A stretch of 23,683 nt of DNA from a virus. Shown here piece by piece: positions 8,655-16,700 of this stretch. Each line of letters opens with the position of its first letter. Position 1 is the first letter of the stretch. Position numbers and translations under genes: made by a program. The DNA lies in the IMG/VR virus record IMGVR_UViG_3300037264_007500, positions 1-23,683 of that record; one strand, 5' to 3'. Under the pieces are notes generated by a model, which did not search any database, was not told the origin of the DNA, and saw only the letters and a list, made by a program, of their open reading frames with translations.

Positions 8655-9458
8655 ATGGCTTTAATTGATACAAACCTTATAATTCAAGCGGGCGCACTGC
8701 CCACCACGTTCAAAGGCACGCCTCAACAACTGCTGGTTGAGATGGTTCGACGATTCAAAATCGTCTCGCCCTCTGGCAATTCGTTTTTCGTAATCTCCGA
8801 CGTTGAACCAACGTCAGATGTCGGCCCCTGGCTCAAGGGCGGCACGCAGTGGTATGTGTTTTCCGAAGTAACGAAGCGCTATGTGCCTCTCGACATCAGC
8901 GCTAGCGAGACGCACTGGTACTTCATCGGAAATTCAACTCCTGGGGGCGTTGATCCGCCGCTCTGGCTGAAAACAGAACGCGATCCGACGACTACGGACG
9001 CGAGTTACGGCCGTGCCCTCAGCTGGTATGAATGGACCGGCAGCGTTTGGAGGCCTTTTGTCGGAGTGCCAGCCTCGGGGAACACGGCTAGCAGGCCCTC
9101 TAATCCCGCTGAATACGAGCGTTATTACGACACGGACATCAACGTTGAGATTTGGTTTAACCGCGGCAAATGGAGGACCGTTTCCGGCACTCCGGGTGAT
9201 TTCAAGTTCGTGCTTTTCGAAACGCTAACGGAGGCTCTGCAGTTTAACCCGGGCTGGGCCCTTAATGGGGCCGCCAACCAGGCACTGCGGGGAAGGGTGA
9301 TTTCCCAGGCAACGGCCGACTCCGGGGGCGGTAATCCGCTCTCTACGGGCACGGATGTGCCTCAGCGACAGGCTTTTGAGACGTTTTTCACGACCGTGAC
9401 GGCTGGCGCAGTCAACGTCGTGCCGGCTTTGGCGCTTTACGCGCTCGTAAAAGAATAG
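8655..9458 (+). CDS. Tail fibre/collar-like protein
   Basis: This 267-aa protein has a Trp-rich beta middle (WYVFSEVTKRYVPLDIS, HWYFIGNSTPGG, WYEWTGSVWRPF). It ends with a segment, LQFNPGWALNGAANQALRGR, that recalls the phage tail-collar motif (GWxxCDGxN...LRGR). The INVEIWFNRGKWRTVSG block is common in phage baseplate or fibre proteins that describe a product plus value pair. No Shine-Dalgarno is obvious; the 13-nt gap before the ATG contains TTCACTATC. It is the last gene before the ejection block. A fibre or short-tail-spike role is inferred from context. Confidence 0.6.
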   Translation: MALIDTNLIIQAGALPTTFKGTPQQLLVEMVRRFKIVSPSGNSFFVISDVEPTSDVGPWLKGGTQWYVFSEVTKRYVPLDISASETHWYFIGNSTPGGVDPPLWLKTERDPTTTDASYGRALSWYEWTGSVWRPFVGVPASGNTASRPSNPAEYERYYDTDINVEIWFNRGKWRTVSGTPGDFKFVLFETLTEALQFNPGWALNGAANQALRGRVISQATADSGGGNPLSTGTDVPQRQAFETFFTTVTAGAVNVVPALALYALVKE

Positions 9459-9487
9459 ACAAACCCCCAAAAAACCGACACTATTTC

Positions 9488-9943
9488 ATGGTGATCAACG
9501 TTTCCGAAATAACGGCCGAAAACTTTTCAGTTGAAAGATTTGGTGCGATTATTCAACATGTCTGGGCCGTCGAAGCCAAGCGCCCGCTCGACCTGCCCCA
9601 TTTCTTCGCTACCTGGCAGACTTGGATGCGGACAGGCCTAGCGCGCACCTGGGCGGGTCCCGATTGCGTTCTCGGTGCCCTTATTACGGACGACCTGTTC
9701 TCCGGTCTCAAGCGCGCCAGCGTGGCGTTCTGGTTTTCACTGCCGGAGGTTCGGCATACGGGGGCGACTTGGGAGGTTTTCGAGGCGTTCGAAGCTGCCG
9801 CACGGGAAGCTGGCTGCGTTGACATCCAGGCAGCCGCGCATGAGGCGTTGAGCCCTGCCAAACGGGGCGTTGGCTATTTGAAAAACGGGTTTTCCCGGTC
9901 AGAGATAATCTATACCAAGGAGCTATTATGTCCGAAATCATAG
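9488..9943 (+). CDS. GNAT-like protein in the T7 gene 13 position
   Basis: This 151-aa protein resembles small GNAT-fold phage proteins. It has a central strand-helix region (CVLGALITDDLF, VAFWFSLPEV), an amphipathic helix (WEVFEAFEAAAREAGC) and the closing GNAT-type motif YLKNGFSRSEIIYTKEL. The acetyl-CoA pyrophosphate loop (RxxGxG/A) is not evident, so enzyme activity is doubtful. T7-type phages carry the gp13 family, predicted to share the GNAT fold, directly before the internal virion proteins, and this gene has that position. It overlaps the next gene by 16 nt. It may be a virion or assembly protein rather than an acetyltransferase. Confidence 0.6.
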   Translation: MVINVSEITAENFSVERFGAIIQHVWAVEAKRPLDLPHFFATWQTWMRTGLARTWAGPDCVLGALITDDLFSGLKRASVAFWFSLPEVRHTGATWEVFEAFEAAAREAGCVDIQAAAHEALSPAKRGVGYLKNGFSRSEIIYTKELLCPKS

Positions 9944-10893
9944 GTGCCGCCGGATCAGTAGCGGCAGCGAGCATTTCAGCGAACGCTACGAAACAAGCTA
10001 CTGCAGCGCAAATAAAAGCATTGCAGCGCCAGCGTGAATTTGTTTACAACGAGCTAAATCCAGACAAAGTCAATGCTGCCGCGCGGGCGGCGGACGTTGC
10101 GCGTGTCCAGAATCAACTCGCCCTGCAAGGTGTCGTCGATCCTCAACTGCTCGCGAATCGTTATGCCGCCGAAACGGCGCAAGGCAAACTCCTGTCCGAC
10201 ATTACCGGCGGGGAAACGAACGCCGATAAGGTTGCCGCCCAAGCGACACAAGAAGCGCTCGCGGGCGATCCGCGCATGCTTGAGGGTAAAAACGCTCTCA
10301 TTGACGCCGCGCTGAAAGAGCTTCATGCGGGCGCGACGCTGCCCCCGGATGTCCAAGCGGAACTGGTGCAGACAGGGCTGCAGAAGTCTGGAAAGGGTAC
10401 GGGGGGTGCAGGCGGTTCCGGCTTCGGCGGGCAATTGCTCACTACCCTCGTGGGTGAGCGCGGCCTAGCGCTACAAAAAGAGCGCCAAGAGCGGGCAGCG
10501 GGTTTGCTTGGTCAAGCGCAGAATTTAGAGCAAAGTCGCGCATCTATTCTTGGATCGCTTTTTCCCAACCTGCAGAGCCAGGAGCTAAACAAATTTTCGG
10601 CAGCGGATACCGCGTTCAAGACGAGCGCTGCCGCAGTGCCTGAAGCGGGACTATCCGGCGAATCGGTCGCCAACATCTGGCTTGCGCGTGTGGGCGCCAC
10701 GAATCAATTAGCTCAGGCGTCAGCCGATGCGGCGGCAAAGGGCGGGTTCGCCCAAGCACAATTGCTGAATTCAGGGATTGGTCAAGCGGCCCGTTTCGGT
10801 GCGCAAGCGCTACCATCTACGGCGTCATTATTTAAATCATCGCCCAAGAAAGCGATGAGCGATGACGAGTGGATGTCGCTATTTTACGGATAA
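9928..10893 (+). CDS. Predicted internal virion/ejection protein (gp14-like)
   Basis: This 321-aa protein opens with an Ala/Gly/Ser-rich hydrophobic helix (IIGAAGSVAAASISANATKQ), followed by Gln- and Ala-rich long helices and a Gly-rich linker near residue 155 (GKGTGGAGGSGFGG). This composition and the N-terminal hydrophobic stretch recall T7 gp14-type ejection proteins, which enter the outer membrane. An AAGGAG Shine-Dalgarno at 9917-9922 lies 5 nt before the ATG. The gene starts inside the end of the GNAT-like gene. The C-terminus ends DDEWMSLFYG. The role is inferred from composition and synteny. Confidence 0.6.
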   Translation: MSEIIGAAGSVAAASISANATKQATAAQIKALQRQREFVYNELNPDKVNAAARAADVARVQNQLALQGVVDPQLLANRYAAETAQGKLLSDITGGETNADKVAAQATQEALAGDPRMLEGKNALIDAALKELHAGATLPPDVQAELVQTGLQKSGKGTGGAGGSGFGGQLLTTLVGERGLALQKERQERAAGLLGQAQNLEQSRASILGSLFPNLQSQELNKFSAADTAFKTSAAAVPEAGLSGESVANIWLARVGATNQLAQASADAAAKGGFAQAQLLNSGIGQAARFGAQALPSTASLFKSSPKKAMSDDEWMSLFYG

Positions 10894-10902
10894 GAAAAGC
10901 AT

Positions 10903-11958
10903 ATGGCAAAAAAGAAAAAAGCACCCGCGCCTCCCGCAGTGAGCGGCTCTGTGAGCGTGTTATGGAGCAAAGACTCGCCCCTGACGGCCGCCGAACGGAA
11001 GGCATATCAAGACAAATTAAACGCGCAGCTCAATACAAATCTTCCTGCACTTAAACCGCGCACTCCCGCTGAAGAAAAAGCCGCCCAGGAGGCGGCGAAG
11101 CTCGCCACTGTGGCGCCGGGTAGTCAGCCACCAACTGCGACTACCTTCGGGGCTCAGCAATTAGCTACCGCGGCTGCGCCCACGAGCGCGTTGCCTACCT
11201 CTGCGGGGCCCACCAAAAAAGGCCCAAGCTTTTCTGGACCGACGACCTCTGGCTGGACGGCTGGTTCTCTGACGCCCCAGGCTACTGTTGTCCAAACGCT
11301 ACCCCCGCCCGTCGTAGCGCCGCCGCCCGTTGGTGCTCCCCCGCCTCCGTTAGGCGGCCCGAGCGACCTTAGCAAATACAATCTGACGGAGGCCGAACTC
11401 GGATTACCTCCAGACTTGCGAAAATCAAAGACGCAGACTACGCCTTTAGAGCAACTGCTTGCGCAGATGTTCCCCGACGCGGCTGAAAGTTTTCAAGAAC
11501 GCCCCGAAACAGATCCGTTGGCAGACCCCCGCGCAGGGCAGCCTTACAATTCGCTATTGGGGACCATACTTGGGAATCTCGGCACGCAACCCGGCGGCGG
11601 CGCAGCTCCGCAACCCGTCCCGGTTCCTAATAACTTTGCAGCGCTGAACATCCCGGGAGCCCCGCCTTTTCTGGCGGGAGCAACGAACAACCTCCAGAGC
11701 GGCTGGATGGCGCCACAGGTGCCCCTAGCTGGAGGCAATCCGCTAGTCACCCTCGGCGGCGTGGCCAGTCTTGCAGCCGAGCAACGCGCGCAGCAAGCCG
11801 AACAGATGAAAGCGCAAAAGCAAGCTGAGACGGACTATTTTAAGCAGCAGCAACAGCAGCAAAAAGCGAAATCCATGGCGGCCCAACGCCAACGTCAGCG
11901 CTTCGGGAGCGTCAACGCAACCACCAGTGGCTGGTCGAGCAATCCCGTGCTATATTAA
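10903..11958 (+). CDS. Pro/Ala/Gln-rich predicted internal virion protein
   Basis: This 351-aa low-complexity protein begins with a Lys-rich tip (MAKKKKAPAPP). It has a long Pro/Ala/Thr-rich stretch, including a polyproline run near residues 130-150 (PPPVVAPPPVGAPPPPLGGP). A coiled-coil, Gln-rich segment follows (QQAEQMKAQKQAET, then KQQQQQQKAKS), and the basic end is RQRQRFGSVN. Such disordered, extended proteins are common among ejected internal virion proteins. The ATG follows the upstream stop by 9 nt with a weak AAGAAAAG site. No catalytic motif is seen. The role is inferred from composition and from lying between the gp14-like and giant genes. Confidence 0.6.
   Translation: MAKKKKAPAPPAVSGSVSVLWSKDSPLTAAERKAYQDKLNAQLNTNLPALKPRTPAEEKAAQEAAKLATVAPGSQPPTATTFGAQQLATAAAPTSALPTSAGPTKKGPSFSGPTTSGWTAGSLTPQATVVQTLPPPVVAPPPVGAPPPPLGGPSDLSKYNLTEAELGLPPDLRKSKTQTTPLEQLLAQMFPDAAESFQERPETDPLADPRAGQPYNSLLGTILGNLGTQPGGGAAPQPVPVPNNFAALNIPGAPPFLAGATNNLQSGWMAPQVPLAGGNPLVTLGGVASLAAEQRAQQAEQMKAQKQAETDYFKQQQQQQKAKSMAAQRQRQRFGSVNATTSGWSSNPVLY
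11948..11956 (+). promoter_or_regulatory. TGC-TATATT extended -10-like element
   Basis: TGC followed by TATATT (11951-11956) ends 6 nt before the ATG at 11963, a spacing that would give a leaderless or near-leaderless transcript. It overlaps the end of the upstream gene. No -35 box is seen. The same TGCTATAT core is found upstream of two minus-strand genes in this window. Evidence is motif-only. Confidence 0.3.
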
Positions 11959-11962
11959 AGCC

Positions 11963-12232
11963 ATGACAACTATATTCAGGTTCCCAAACGGCGCTGCAAT
12001 TGATCTTTCCAATGTCTGGAGCGTCTCACGCATATTGCACAGAACCCCGAGCGATACCGGCACAAAGGGCGTATTTAACGTATGGATAGTGCTTAATGGG
12101 AGCGAGTCTTCCTATGATTTTATCCTTAGCCGATTTGAAACGACTGAGGAGGAACTTTTAGCACGAGCCGCCGCAGAGGTTGTACAAGAAAAACTCATCA
12201 AGCATTTGGAACAAGTGCATCAAATTACTTAA
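11963..12232 (+). CDS. Small hypothetical protein in the ejection block
   Basis: This 89-aa protein is not recognised. The ATG at 11963 is preferred to an in-frame GTG at 11927 that would overlap the previous gene. The N-terminal 55 residues look like a small beta domain (TIFRFPNGAAIDLSNVWSVS, FNVWIVLNGSESSYDFIL). The rest is an amphipathic helix with charged residues (TEEELLARAAAEVVQEKLIK). It has no Shine-Dalgarno beyond TTAAAG and no membrane segment. It lies between two predicted ejection proteins, with 4-nt gaps on each side, so it is in the same transcription unit. Confidence 0.65.
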   Translation: MTTIFRFPNGAAIDLSNVWSVSRILHRTPSDTGTKGVFNVWIVLNGSESSYDFILSRFETTEEELLARAAAEVVQEKLIKHLEQVHQIT

Positions 12233-12236
12233 AATT

Positions 12237-13778
12237 ATGCCCGCAGGAGCCGCTACCCCAGGAATCGGGCGCATCGACCCGTCGTCACTAATCGGCAAGC
12301 CAGAAAGCGTTGTCGAGCCGCGCAATGTCGCGTTGCTAAGCGACGCGTTTCGATCAGGATTTATAACCGCAGACGACGTGATTTCGCGCGTAGGCGAACT
12401 CGGCAAAACTAAGCAAAAAGCCGAGTTGATGGGCGCGCAGGAAGCGATCTCTCCGGAACAGCAGGCACTGCGGGCGCAGCAGACTGCCGCAGGCACTGCG
12501 CAAGCAGGAGTCGCTGAGGCGCAAGCTTTACGCACTCAGGTTTACCTCAAGTTCCCCGGCGTCAAAGATTATGACGAGCTGCGGTCTATGGCCGCCATTT
12601 CGGAAGATCCAAAAACTGCGGCGGGAGAGCCTGACTACGCCCAAATGGCGGTTATTGGCTCGCGATTAAAGTTGCAAAAAGCTGAAAAGGACAAAGCGAT
12701 CCTGGAGCGAAACAACATTGAAGCACATTATGATAATGATGCGCGAATCATATCGAGTGTTACAAAGCAGGGAGTGCCAGTAGATTCGAAACACGTACAA
12801 AATCTTGATAGAGTTATTGCGTCGCCCTTTTCGGCTCAAGCGCCAGGAACCGCGCAGACCGTGGTTTCCCCCCGGTCAGCTAACGTATCGCCCCCGGGTA
12901 TCGGAATGAATGGAATGCCGCTGTCCCCCGAAGAATCTCGCACGGCTCCCGTACAAGTGGCCGCCCGGGAGGCTGAAGCTAAAACAAGAGGGCCCGGAGC
13001 AATAGTGGAGCCTCGTGCGACTCCTGCGCCGACGCCGGTGCCAACGATTTCAGCCGAGGCGCCCGCCGGAGTTTCGCCTTTTGGAACGCCTCTTGAAAAG
13101 GGGTTTTCAATGGGACCCACAATTGCACAGGCTGAAAAGCCTGCCGATACTGTGGACCGCGTTCTGAGACTACATACCGCCCAAGCATCATTGCCTAACA
13201 TTGATAAAGCACTCGAAATTGTTACTAGGACGGAGCCTGCGGTAGGTGCTAGGGAAGGAAGCGGAGTTTATGAAATTGGAAACAGAATTGGAGCCTTCTT
13301 CGGGGTTCGAAAAGAGCAATACGACGATCAGCAGGTTTTGAAAATGACGATCAGCTCCAAGATTCTCGAAGGTGCGCAGGTCATGAAGGGGAATCTTTCC
13401 GACAGGGATGTCCTCTTTTTGAAAGCAACAGTTCCGCAGCTCAACAGCTCTCCTGAAGTCTGGGCGGACTATCTGAATCGTTGGAGGTCAATGACGCGAA
13501 CGAATATTGATATCCTGAACGGGAAAGTGCCGAAGCCCGCGGGCGATTTATTCGCGCCGAAGGATTGGACGGAGTCTTCGGACACCGCTGCCAAAGAAAA
13601 GTCGGGCGATCTTTTCACTCCCGTTGCAGCGACCGCTGCGGCCTCTGGGACTTCCGGCAATCCTCTAGGGGTCAACACGCCGGCAGAAGCGCCGCCAACG
13701 GTAGAATGGATTACCGCTATTTCAGGTCCCTCCAAAGGCAAGGTTCTCAAGAATCCTAATTATCGGCCGTCGCAATAG
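12237..13778 (+). CDS. Predicted internal virion/ejection protein
   Basis: This 513-aa product uses ATG 12237, because an upstream in-frame TTG at 12180 lies deep inside the previous gene. Residues 1-190 are helical and Ala/Gln-rich (EQQALRAQQTAAGTAQAGVA). Residues 190-310 are Pro/Ala-rich and probably disordered. Residues 320-440 form a helical domain with the sequence MKGNLSDRDVLFLKATVPQL and WADYLNRWRSMT, a pattern seen in other phage virion proteins. The gene lies where T7 gene 15 would be. No Shine-Dalgarno is visible, so initiation may be coupled to the upstream stop 4 nt away. The ejection role is inferred. Confidence 0.6.
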   Translation: MPAGAATPGIGRIDPSSLIGKPESVVEPRNVALLSDAFRSGFITADDVISRVGELGKTKQKAELMGAQEAISPEQQALRAQQTAAGTAQAGVAEAQALRTQVYLKFPGVKDYDELRSMAAISEDPKTAAGEPDYAQMAVIGSRLKLQKAEKDKAILERNNIEAHYDNDARIISSVTKQGVPVDSKHVQNLDRVIASPFSAQAPGTAQTVVSPRSANVSPPGIGMNGMPLSPEESRTAPVQVAAREAEAKTRGPGAIVEPRATPAPTPVPTISAEAPAGVSPFGTPLEKGFSMGPTIAQAEKPADTVDRVLRLHTAQASLPNIDKALEIVTRTEPAVGAREGSGVYEIGNRIGAFFGVRKEQYDDQQVLKMTISSKILEGAQVMKGNLSDRDVLFLKATVPQLNSSPEVWADYLNRWRSMTRTNIDILNGKVPKPAGDLFAPKDWTESSDTAAKEKSGDLFTPVAATAAASGTSGNPLGVNTPAEAPPTVEWITAISGPSKGKVLKNPNYRPSQ

Positions 13779-13781
13779 AGT

Positions 13782-16700
13782 ATGCCGAGTATCCTCGATA
13801 ATCCGCCGGAGGCAGTCATCCCGACGGCTGAAAACGCACCTCCGTTTCAACCGCCCATTCAAGCTGCGCCTGCGGACCCGTTCGCGGGCTTGGAAGCCAA
13901 AGCACCAACAGCGGAGGTGCCAGATCCGTTCGCAGGGCTGGAGCAGTTCCAAGATCCTTTTTCAGGGCTGCAACAAGCAGACGACCTCGACCTTCGTTCG
14001 GTAGAAGACCTCGACGCAGACCGCGATAAGTTCAGCCCCGTAGAATATTTCGCCACGAACCCCGACGTGGCTAAAGAGCCCGCGAAGCTCGCAAAGCTTC
14101 TCGAAGTTCGCCGTCGCCGAGATAAGGAAGGCCTCAAAGCCGGGCAGGTGATTAAAGAAGCCGCTAAGGAAGCGGTGCCGACAGTCGGAAAAATTTTCGG
14201 GGGACTGCGAGACTTAACCGCGGGCGCAATCAATGTCGGAATTCAGCCCGCCGCGAACCTCGTCGGCAGTATTTTCACGGGCGATATCTTCGATCCGCAA
14301 ATGCGTAGGGAACTTGCGGCGGAGACGAAGCGAGTTCAGATAAAGGGGGTCGCAGAGAGCGCCGCAGGCACAGAGTTATCCGCCACAGGGCTTTCAGACC
14401 TCGCGCGTACCGGGCTGCGAAAGCTCGATGCTGCTGCGGGAGAAGCCGCCGTCTCGGAGTTAGGAGAGCCGCCCGTTGAAAAATCCGATCAACAGCTGCT
14501 GCAAGAGATGAGCGCCGACGTAGAGTTCGGCAAGCAGCTCAAGGAAGTCGCCAGCGGTAAGGGCGAAGCGGCTAAAACCCTCGGCCTCGACGCAGATACT
14601 TTGGCGAAAGAAGGCATCGTTCTTAATCCCGAGGTGATTGAGCGCCTCAGCCTCGTAGATCCGCTCACTATCATCGCCGCCGGAGGCGTCTTCAAAGCTG
14701 TAAATACCGCCGGCAACGTAGTTTTCACTGCGGCCACGCGAGCCGCCGCCGAGAACACTCTCGGCAAGCTTCTCGCCCGGGGGGTAACTTCTCCGATCAC
14801 CGCAGCGGGAAAAGGTATAGAATTGACCGGAGCGGCATCCCGGAAATTGGCTCCCTTAGCACCAGCTGCGGGCGCCGTTAGCGGACTCATGGGCGGTGGA
14901 GGACTGCCCGGAGCGGCCGGAGGACATTTTGCAGGTCAGGCCATCCGGACGGGATTGAAAAAGATTGTTGCTCCGCCCCTAGAGTTTGTCGGGCAGAAGG
15001 TACAGCAATTCGGCAACGTACTCGCGGGCTCGAAGACTTTTCAGACCGCGCTTGCAGGTGCCGCAGAAGGCGCTGCCGCAGGTGCGCCGCTCGCGGCACT
15101 CTCCGACGACGATAAGACTGCAGGCGCAATCCTCGGCGCGGGCGCGTTGCTCGGCGGCGGGGCAAAAGGCATTGTCTCAGCTGCGGAAGCTCCAGGCCGT
15201 TTTATTTCGGGCGCAAAGCTCGGGCCGCAGGATTTTGCGTTTCCTAAAACCTCCTCGAAGGCCTATGGCATCGAGCCTGCGCTTGACGCGGTCCACGCAG
15301 AGACTATAAAGACCCTGCCAGAAGCGTCGCAGAACTCTATCAACGCGTTCAGAGAGACGGTGCGCGATCTCGGCGGCGAAATCTACGTACTGAGTCCTGA
15401 TGTTTTCGAGCAGACTCTGCTGGAAAACGCGGAGCGCACGAAAGGGGGCCCCCTTACCGCGCCCGAGCTTGCGCAACTGCGAGACGTAACGGACGCTCAG
15501 GGCTATTTCGACACATCCCTGCCAGCGGCTGACGGAAAAACACGGAGAGCAGTAATACTCAACAGCAATGCGGCAGAAGTGACACACGAAGTTGGGCACT
15601 TGTTTAAGTCGATGCTAGCTCCAGAACGCCAGGCAGAGTTAATTCAAGCGGCCCGCGACTCCTATACTCCAGAGCAAATTCAGGCGTACAAGGCGGATTA
15701 TGAATCCCGGCTTAAGCGCCCCGTTTCCGAGAGCTACATACTGGAGGAGTTAATCGCAGAAAACTTTTCGCAACTTTTCAAGAACGCGCCGATTCGTAGC
15801 TTGAAAACGCCACCGACGTTACTAAAAAAGGTCGGCCGCGCAATAACGGATTTTGCAGAGGAGCTAGGCCTTGATTTGACCGCTCAGGCGAAGACCCCCG
15901 CGGGAGCGCCGTCTTCTCTGCGTCTCAACGATGTTGTTCGCGACGCCGCCCGTGAGGTGTTATCGCCGCGACCCCTAGAGACTCCTGCGCTTGTGACTCC
16001 CCGGCCTAAGCCCGTGAGTCTTTCAGAAGCCGCCCGAGAACTGGGGCCGCTGGTCGAGCGAGCTGATGTGCCCGCAGAAGCAGTTTTTCGTCGCCCCATA
16101 GTTGAAAAACTGCCTCCGAAATCCCAACAGAAAGCGGTCATTGAAGAAGCTCCCATAGTTGAGGCCGCCGCGCCCGAAGTGGCTGTTATTGAGGAGGCCC
16201 GAAACATCGCCGCAGAGGCGCCCACAGAGCCCTACGTCGGCGGCACTAGATCTCCCCGCGAATTGCTGGGACAGATCGCCGAGTCTATTGCGACGAAAGA
16301 GGGAATTCTGCCGAATTATCTTAGTGCGCCAGATGAGCCTGCGGCGGCGATATCTTCGAACCGCGATGTGCGACGCGATCTGATCGAATTTCATCGCACC
16401 GCGCCTGCCGAAGCGCGCGCCCTGTGGCCGAAGACATTTTTTCCTGAAAAAATCGTCAAGACCAAAGGAGGCAAATATCAGGTCCAGGGCTGGGCTCCTG
16501 AAGTTTTTGCATCCAACGCCCACAAACTCGCAAAATTCTTGGCGGAGACGCCAGAGGCTGAAGCCTTAGTTTCGTACGCTATTGATGCCAAGACAAAAAC
16601 TTTCACCCCAGAAGCCTGGCAAGAGCTTTACTCAGACACGCAACGGGCGGTACAAAACTACGCCAGCGGCGCCACCGGCGCGGGGGAGCCGCTCGTAGTG

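Noticed and set aside
12180-12236. TTG 12180 as start of the 513-aa protein, and similar early TTG or GTG starts at 2378, 2796 and 6854
   Set aside because: Each would overlap the upstream gene deeply or lacks a ribosome site, while a later ATG or GTG fits a Shine-Dalgarno or an ATGA overlap.
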